9,207 nucleotides of DNA from an uncultured Prevotellaceae bacterium (GTDB taxonomy: Bacteria; Bacteroidota; Bacteroidia; Bacteroidales; Bacteroidaceae), in NCBI GenBank assembly GCA_937893145.1, contig CALBJW010000038.1, forward strand, positions 1-9,207. Reading direction: 5' to 3'. The notes beneath the pieces were generated by a model. The model did no database searches. It had not been told where the DNA came from and was given only the letters and a program-made list of their open reading frames with translations. This document shows positions 6,069 to 9,207 of this stretch, piece by piece (the stretch's first letter is position 1; each line of letters starts with the position of its first letter). The position numbers and the translations under genes are program-made.

Positions 6069-7244
6069 ATGAATACTAAAATTTCAAATTCAGAAAATGT
6101 TCAGATGATTGAACAGTTTCTTATCGAAAACTTTGATTTTCGATACAACGTACTTTCGAAGAAGGTAGAAGTACGTGAACATAAGGATGAGGCTGAGTTT
6201 GTGGCACTCACAGAGAAGAAGCGCAACTCCATCGTCCGTCTCATCAAGTTGGAGCTTGATGAAGTGACAAATGTAAAGCAGAATGTGCAGGAGTTTCTCG
6301 ACTCCGAAGACATCGGTCTTTATGATCCTATCTGCGACTGGCTCGATTCGCTCCCAAAGTGGGATGGTCAGAACCGTGTGACAGAACTCTTCGGCAGAGT
6401 GCCTGGCATCACGAGCGAACAAATCTATTGGTGTTCCATCTGGATGCGTTCGACAGTGGCTCACTGGTATGGAATTGATGCCCTTCATGCCAATGAAACC
6501 ATTCCGACTTTCATCGGAGAACAGGGTTGTGGCAAGAGTACCTTCTGCCACAGGATTCTTCCACCTCATCTTCGTGAGTATTTCCTTGACCACATCAATC
6601 TCTCCAATAAGTTTGATAAGGAAATGGCACTCACCAACAACTTGCTTGTCAACCTCGACGAACTCGACCAGATAGGTCCTACCCGACAGGCGGAACTCAA
6701 GCATACGGTGTCGAAGGTCAAGGTGAACGGTCGTCCTATCTTTGGGCATGAGCAGTATGACCGCAAGCGCTATGCTTCGTTCGTGGCTACAACCAACAAT
6801 CCTCATCCTCTTCAGGACGCAACAGGCAGCCGCCGATACATCTGTATTCGTATTCCTGCGGGTACGACTATCAACAATGAGAAGGAGATTGAGTACGAGC
6901 AGCTCTATGCCCAGTTGGTAGAGGAGGTGATGACGATGAAGTGCCGTTACTGGTTCACAACATCCGAAAATCAGCAGATTCAGTTGACCAACAGCCAGTT
7001 TCAGCAGGAACAGGATCTCAGCACTATGCTCGAAAACTGTTTTCGCCACTCGGCGGCAAACGAGCATACTAAGCCCATCTCAGTAAAAAGTATCATTGAG
7101 ATTTTGGAACATCAGTATCCTAACATCAAGAAGACTCGCTCCTTCTCCATCCATGTGGGCATGAATCTCCGTAATCTTGGCTACGAACGCTCTATCCTTC
7201 ACGGAGTTGCATATTATGATGTGGTGGCGAAGTCGGTACTTTAG
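6069..7244 (+). CDS. VapE/VirE-family P-loop (SF3-like) helicase, short form
   Basis: 391 aa. Residues 85-110 hold the family entry segment (DWLDSLPKWDGQNRVTELF). The ATPase core has Walker A GEQGCGKST (150-158), Walker B LLVNLDELD (192-200, acidic D197/E198), the SF3-like sensor motif FVATTNNP (238-245) and GSRR (253-256) with a probable arginine finger. The last 70 residues (KPISVKSIIEIL...YPNIKKTRSF) resemble the DUF3874-type tail of Bacteroidota VapE proteins. Family members are DNA helicases or replication initiators of prophages and phage-inducible islands and often carry an N-terminal VirE_N or primase-like region. Here only about 85 residues precede the core, so it is a short, helicase-only form. 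All core motifs are intact. It is enclosed by a 110-bp inverted repeat, with the stop codon one base from the right copy, and followed by a DUF6078-like gene. No integrase or capsid gene is nearby, so autonomous mobility is unproven. Confidence 0.88.
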   Translation: MNTKISNSENVQMIEQFLIENFDFRYNVLSKKVEVREHKDEAEFVALTEKKRNSIVRLIKLELDEVTNVKQNVQEFLDSEDIGLYDPICDWLDSLPKWDGQNRVTELFGRVPGITSEQIYWCSIWMRSTVAHWYGIDALHANETIPTFIGEQGCGKSTFCHRILPPHLREYFLDHINLSNKFDKEMALTNNLLVNLDELDQIGPTRQAELKHTVSKVKVNGRPIFGHEQYDRKRYASFVATTNNPHPLQDATGSRRYICIRIPAGTTINNEKEIEYEQLYAQLVEEVMTMKCRYWFTTSENQQIQLTNSQFQQEQDLSTMLENCFRHSAANEHTKPISVKSIIEILEHQYPNIKKTRSFSIHVGMNLRNLGYERSILHGVAYYDVVAKSVL

Positions 7245-7245
7245 C

Positions 7246-7355
7246 TGGGTGGATGTGGGTGGATGTCGGGTGGATGTTAAGGTAACATCCACCCACACCT
7301 ATCACGTTACGAATCAATGTCTTAACTCTGTTTTGGGTGGATGTTGGATGTTTTT
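7246..7355 (-). repeat. Right copy of the 110-bp inverted repeat with GGGTGGATGT decamers
   Basis: The inverted partner of 5727-5836, 103/110 identical. GGGTGGATGT occurs at 7247-7256, 7257-7266, 7268-7277 and 7335-7344, with its complement at 7285-7294. The 11-bp hairpin is 7268-7278 with 7284-7294 (loop 7279-7283). It begins one base after the helicase stop codon and ends 40 nt before the next gene, so it could also affect termination or expression between the two genes. Confidence 0.93.
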
Positions 7356-7395
7356 AAGCAAAATACTATTATTTTTTATTTTTCAATCAATTACT

Positions 7396-7860
7396 ATGGC
7401 AAGAATTATTCCAACGAAAGAAGAAGTGATAAACCGATTGGCAGCCAAGCCTGCTAATTATCCCATCTGCATGAACGCTGAATGCAGAAATAGAAATACC
7501 TGCCGACATGCTCTTGAAACCACAGAGCAGAAGATGCAGGCTGCAGTGATAACGTGCATCAATCCCCGTATGTATGCTGACGGCACAGAATGCACACAGT
7601 ATAGACCTTCGGGCTCCACGTGCCACTATGCTTTTGGTATGAGAACCCTGGCTGAGAGACTCAAGTACGAAGGTAGATACCGCCTCTTCATGAACGAATG
7701 TCTCAAGCACTTCTGCCGTACAGTATATTACGATATGTACGCAGGCATGCGCGTGATAAGTCCAAAAGAGCAAGACTGCATCGTGGAGTGTGCCAGAGCT
7801 GTAGGCACAGATGTTCCACCCCATCCTTTCGATGAGTATGCAGAAGTCCCTTTGTGGTAG
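7396..7860 (+). CDS. DUF6078-like cysteine-rich protein
   Basis: 154 aa from the ATG at 7396. The frame stays open upstream to 7177, but that part only reads through the inverted repeat and the end of the helicase gene, so MARIIPTKEE is the likely start. The layout matches DUF6078 proteins as I recall them: an N-terminal Cys cluster with a CRHAL motif (YPICMNAECRNRNTCRHAL, about residues 22-40), a second cluster around ECTQYRPSGSTCHYAFGM, then YYDMY, ISPKEQ and a closing FDEYAEVPLW. Ten cysteines and three histidines suggest metal or Fe-S binding, but no function is established. The gene sits 151 nt after the helicase with the right inverted repeat between them. No strong promoter lies directly upstream (only a weak TAACTCTG at 7323), so it may be co-transcribed with the helicase. 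A bidirectional terminator follows at 7938. Confidence 0.8.
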   Translation: MARIIPTKEEVINRLAAKPANYPICMNAECRNRNTCRHALETTEQKMQAAVITCINPRMYADGTECTQYRPSGSTCHYAFGMRTLAERLKYEGRYRLFMNECLKHFCRTVYYDMYAGMRVISPKEQDCIVECARAVGTDVPPHPFDEYAEVPLW

Positions 7861-7937
7861 GAAGATATTTATCCGTTCTGGCTATTCTTTCCCGAAAGTA
7901 CCAATAATCTTGTGTCGGGAGGGGGTAAGGGGAAAGA

Positions 7938-7961
7938 AAAAGCATCCCTTGGGATGCTTTT
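7938..7961. terminator. Bidirectional hairpin terminator
   Basis: AAAAGCATCCC (7938-7948) and GGGATGCTTTT (7951-7961) form an 11-bp stem with flanking A and T runs on both sides. It lies between two convergent genes, ending at 7860 (plus) and 7971 (minus), and can serve both. Confidence 0.8.
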
Positions 7962-7970
7962 ATGATAAAT

Positions 7971-8693
7971 CTATCTTTTGAATTTGACTATGCAGTCTAT
8001 GCAAACGGGACTTGATGTAAGTACTTCAACAAAAACATTGGCAGGATGCATATCTTCAAGATGGAGACGATCTGATATGTAATTGACGCCGGTTGTATCA
8101 CCATTGTCTTGAAAGCCTTTTGTAGCAACCATACTGTCTATTTCCGTTTTTGAGGCAAGACTCTTGCACTCGATGTATGGTTGTGTAAGAATCACACGAA
8201 ATAGTCCATCCTTATCACGAGTAAAACCTATGACTCGCATGATGGTCTCTGGGAAAAGGTAATTGTGAAGGGCTATGGCTTCAAGTGCACGACCAAGGGT
8301 TGCATAGATTGACGTGCGAAGCTTGATAACATGAGTGTCTCCAGTTTTGTAATAAACTTTAGCTTCTGCTCCTTTTGCTATTAATGGACCAAAGTTTTCA
8401 TAAAGCCATTCTTCTGCTTCGGGAATCCACACACCTTCCGACTCTGCCCATAATTGTAACTGACGTTCCTGCTCTTCGTCTATTTCCCAGTTGCTTGGGC
8501 TTGTTCCTTGGCAGCCTGAAGCATTGCTACCTGAGCTAAGGCTTTTTCGCGTGTTGTCGCATACGATGAGCGCCCCAATGAGGAGCGGACCAGCCGAGCA
8601 GACTCCTGCATGCTCTGGTTGATTAAATTGAGGAAGGTCTCTTTTGCCATTGAGTATCTCGTTTATTTGTTGTTTTATAATTTGTATGTCCAT
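7971..8693 (-). CDS. Polyvalent-protein-type Ser/Thr/Tyr kinase domain protein; start uncertain
   Basis: 240 aa if begun at the ATG at 8693; longer starts are excluded because the promoter boxes lie at 8754-8723. Residues 71-240 resemble the small kinase domain described in polyvalent proteins of phages and conjugative elements: a G-rich loop remnant (LIAKGAEAKVYY), the VIK lysine (K124), a helix glutamate (E138 in RALEAIALHN), LFPETIMRVIGFT, a catalytic loop LHLEDMHPANVFV (D214, H216, N219) and CIDCIVKF with a metal-binding Asp (D233). All key residues seem present, so it could be active. Residues 20-69 read poorly and overlap a more convincing 56-aa ORF in another frame. The kinase itself may start near 8483 (an ATA codon overlapping that ORF's stop), at GTG 8432, or through a frameshift. 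It stands alone here, outside any large polyvalent protein; its target is unknown. Confidence 0.72.
   Translation of the reverse strand: MDIQIIKQQINEILNGKRDLPQFNQPEHAGVCSAGPLLIGALIVCDNTRKSLSSGSNASGCQGTSPSNWEIDEEQERQLQLWAESEGVWIPEAEEWLYENFGPLIAKGAEAKVYYKTGDTHVIKLRTSIYATLGRALEAIALHNYLFPETIMRVIGFTRDKDGLFRVILTQPYIECKSLASKTEIDSMVATKGFQDNGDTTGVNYISDRLHLEDMHPANVFVEVLTSSPVCIDCIVKFKR
8480..8650 (-). CDS. Small helical protein, 56 aa, overlapping the kinase frame
   Basis: Starts MAKETFLNLINQSMQESARL at the ATG at 8650 and ends KEQAQATGK with TAG at 8482-8480. The composition is what a real small helical protein shows (Ala, Gln, Glu, Leu, Arg, Ser; no Cys or Trp), whereas the same bases in the kinase frame give a Cys/Gly/Pro/Ser mixture without pattern. 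The stop overlaps the codon (ATA) where the kinase-like homology begins, as expected of two adjacent, translationally coupled genes. The promoter at 8723-8754 gives a leader of about 69 nt. I do not recognise the family; a small accessory partner of the kinase is plausible. The alternative is that the long kinase frame is used and this is a shadow. Confidence 0.5.
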   Translation of the reverse strand: MAKETFLNLINQSMQESARLVRSSLGRSSYATTREKALAQVAMLQAAKEQAQATGK

Positions 8694-8722
8694 ATATTGA
8701 TATATATGTGTATATTCGATGA

Positions 8723-8754
8723 CAAAGTTACTGTTTTTCACTCTCGCTACCAAA
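8723..8754 (-). promoter_or_regulatory. Consensus promoter of the kinase transcript
   Basis: On the minus strand, TTTG (8754-8751), a 20-nt spacer and TAACTTTG (8730-8723) form a full -33/-7 promoter. Transcription should start near 8719, which rules out the ATG at 8753 and leaves those at 8693 and 8650. Confidence 0.72.
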
Positions 8755-8983
8755 TGATTTTTGTTCTTTTTTGTAAGGGTATATGTATTTTAGGTTTATA
8801 GATTGGGTTGATTTCATTTGTTATGAAAAAACAATGCCGAACTATCACTATCTTTTGTGGTGTTTGCGGTAATTATCTTGTGTTTTTCCGTACATTATAT
8901 GAATATTGCAGACAGTTTTGATGTTCATACAAAGACTATACGGCTGAGGCTACGAGACACTTCGCTTCGAAACATATAAAAAT
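8755..8983. other. Intergenic stretch with no convincing gene
   Basis: AT-rich DNA upstream of the kinase promoter and downstream of pckA. The best frame is a 32-codon ORF (8823-8921, plus strand, starting MKKQCRTITIFCGVCG) with a weak TAGGTTTA box at 8791-8798; I do not consider it supported. No RNA gene or repeat is evident. Confidence 0.5.
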
Positions 8984-9013
8984 GGCGGTAACCTCACGAA
9001 TGAGATTACCGCC
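8984..9013 (-). terminator. Intrinsic terminator downstream of pckA
   Basis: On the minus strand the stem GGCGGTAATCTCA with TGAGGTTACCGCC (one mismatch) and a TTCG loop is followed by ATTTTTATAT. It lies 95 nt beyond the pckA stop and fits its terminator; on the plus strand only a weak TTGTTTA follows. Confidence 0.78.
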
Positions 9014-9061
9014 TTGTTTATGTGAACCTTCCCATGAGTTGTGTTTACTTTGTGGTAACCA

Positions 9062-9097
9062 CTCCCCTCCCTTTTAATGGGAGGGGTAGGGGGAGGG
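9062..9097. repeat. C/G-run hairpin with potential G-quadruplex
   Basis: CCCCTCCC (9064-9071) pairs with GGGAGGGG (9079-9086) around TTTTAAT. The plus strand continues as GGGAGGGGTAGGGGGAGGG (9079-9097), four G-runs fitting the quadruplex pattern. A related G-rich stretch (GGGAGGGGGTAAGGGG) is at 7917-7932. C/G-run hairpins of this look are, to my knowledge, dispersed in Bacteroidota intergenic DNA. It lies in the 3' untranslated part of the pckA transcript. Confidence 0.6.
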
Positions 9098-9108
9098 TCT
9101 TCTTCTTA

Positions 9109-9207
9109 TTAGAGCTGTGGACCAGCAGCAACGAGAGCCTTACCAGCTTCGTTAGTTGTGTACTTGCCGAAGTTCTTGATGAAGCGAGCAGCGAGATCCT
9201 TAGCCTT
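9109..9207 (-). CDS. pckA: Phosphoenolpyruvate carboxykinase (ATP), C-terminal end, partial
   Basis: The frame enters from the right edge and stops at TAA (9111-9109), giving the last 32 residues: KAKDLAARFIKNFGKY, then a segment ending AGKALVAAGPQL. This matches the C-terminus of ATP-dependent PEP carboxykinases, where the E. coli enzyme has LAKLFIDNFDKYTD and ends AGAALVAAGPKL. The enzyme interconverts oxaloacetate and phosphoenolpyruvate in the cytoplasm; in Bacteroidales it usually runs in the CO2-fixing direction on the route to succinate. The catalytic part lies outside the window. A terminator follows at 8984-9013. Confidence 0.88.
   Translation of the reverse strand, partial: KAKDLAARFIKNFGKYTTNEAGKALVAAGPQL

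Noticed and set aside
6090..7067. 325-aa minus-strand frame antisense to the helicase
   Set aside because: The plus-strand frame carries Walker A, Walker B and SF3-like motifs; the antisense frame has none and no promoter.
5727..7355. CRISPR array or simple tandem repeat
   Set aside because: The decamers are irregularly spaced and in both orientations; there are no unique spacers of even length and no cas genes.
7177..7395. N-terminal extension of the DUF6078-like gene
   Set aside because: It only reads through the end of the helicase gene and the inverted repeat; the ATG at 7396 begins the family-like sequence.
8823..8921. 32-codon ORF with a CxxC motif after a weak promoter-like box
   Set aside because: Too short, with a poor -7 match (TAGGTTTA) and no family resemblance.

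Overview
The window looks like a chromosome segment of a Bacteroidales bacterium, most likely Prevotellaceae. The evidence is the recurring Bacteroidota promoter pattern (TTTG-like -33 box, about 20 nt, TAnnTTTG -7 box), A/T-rich leaders without Shine-Dalgarno sequences, and the protein families: a LytTR membrane regulator, a PF14905-type outer membrane barrel, a Bacteroidota-type VapE helicase, a DUF6078-like protein and a polyvalent-protein kinase. Genus is inference; no rRNA or marker gene is present apart from a pckA tail.

Region 1 (1-3585) appears to be one regulatory unit: a membrane protein cut by the left edge (minus), a membrane-anchored LytTR DNA-binding regulator (minus), and a divergent outer membrane beta-barrel protein (plus). 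All three genes have promoters of identical geometry: two ATCCC-type repeats 21 bp apart, with the proximal repeat 29 nt before the TAnnTTTG box. This predicts a self-contained LytTR regulon in which the regulator controls itself and both neighbours.

Region 2 (3586-4165) has a consensus promoter preceded by a TTCACAA palindrome and direct repeat. It is followed by two unannotated tiny ORFs (42 and 25 aa) and a strong intrinsic terminator. Region 3 (4166-5521, minus) is a 451-aa protein of unknown function with its own promoter.

Region 4 (5522-7961) holds a VapE-type SF3-like helicase gene, shorter than family members that carry an N-terminal primase-like part. It is flanked by a 110-bp inverted repeat (103/110 identical) built from GGGTGGATGT decamers and a conserved 11-bp hairpin. 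A second cluster of TTCCCAAT boxes around an AT-rich core lies upstream of the helicase promoter. This resembles a replication-initiation module (initiator helicase plus iterons) or an inverted-repeat-bounded mobile unit. A cysteine-rich DUF6078-like gene follows, then a bidirectional hairpin terminator.

Region 5 (7971-9207, minus strand) has a small kinase of the type found in polyvalent proteins. The 5' part of its reading frame overlaps a convincing 56-aa ORF in another frame, so its true start is unclear. After a gene-poor stretch come the terminator, a G-rich hairpin repeat and the last 32 codons of phosphoenolpyruvate carboxykinase (pckA), which runs in from the right edge.
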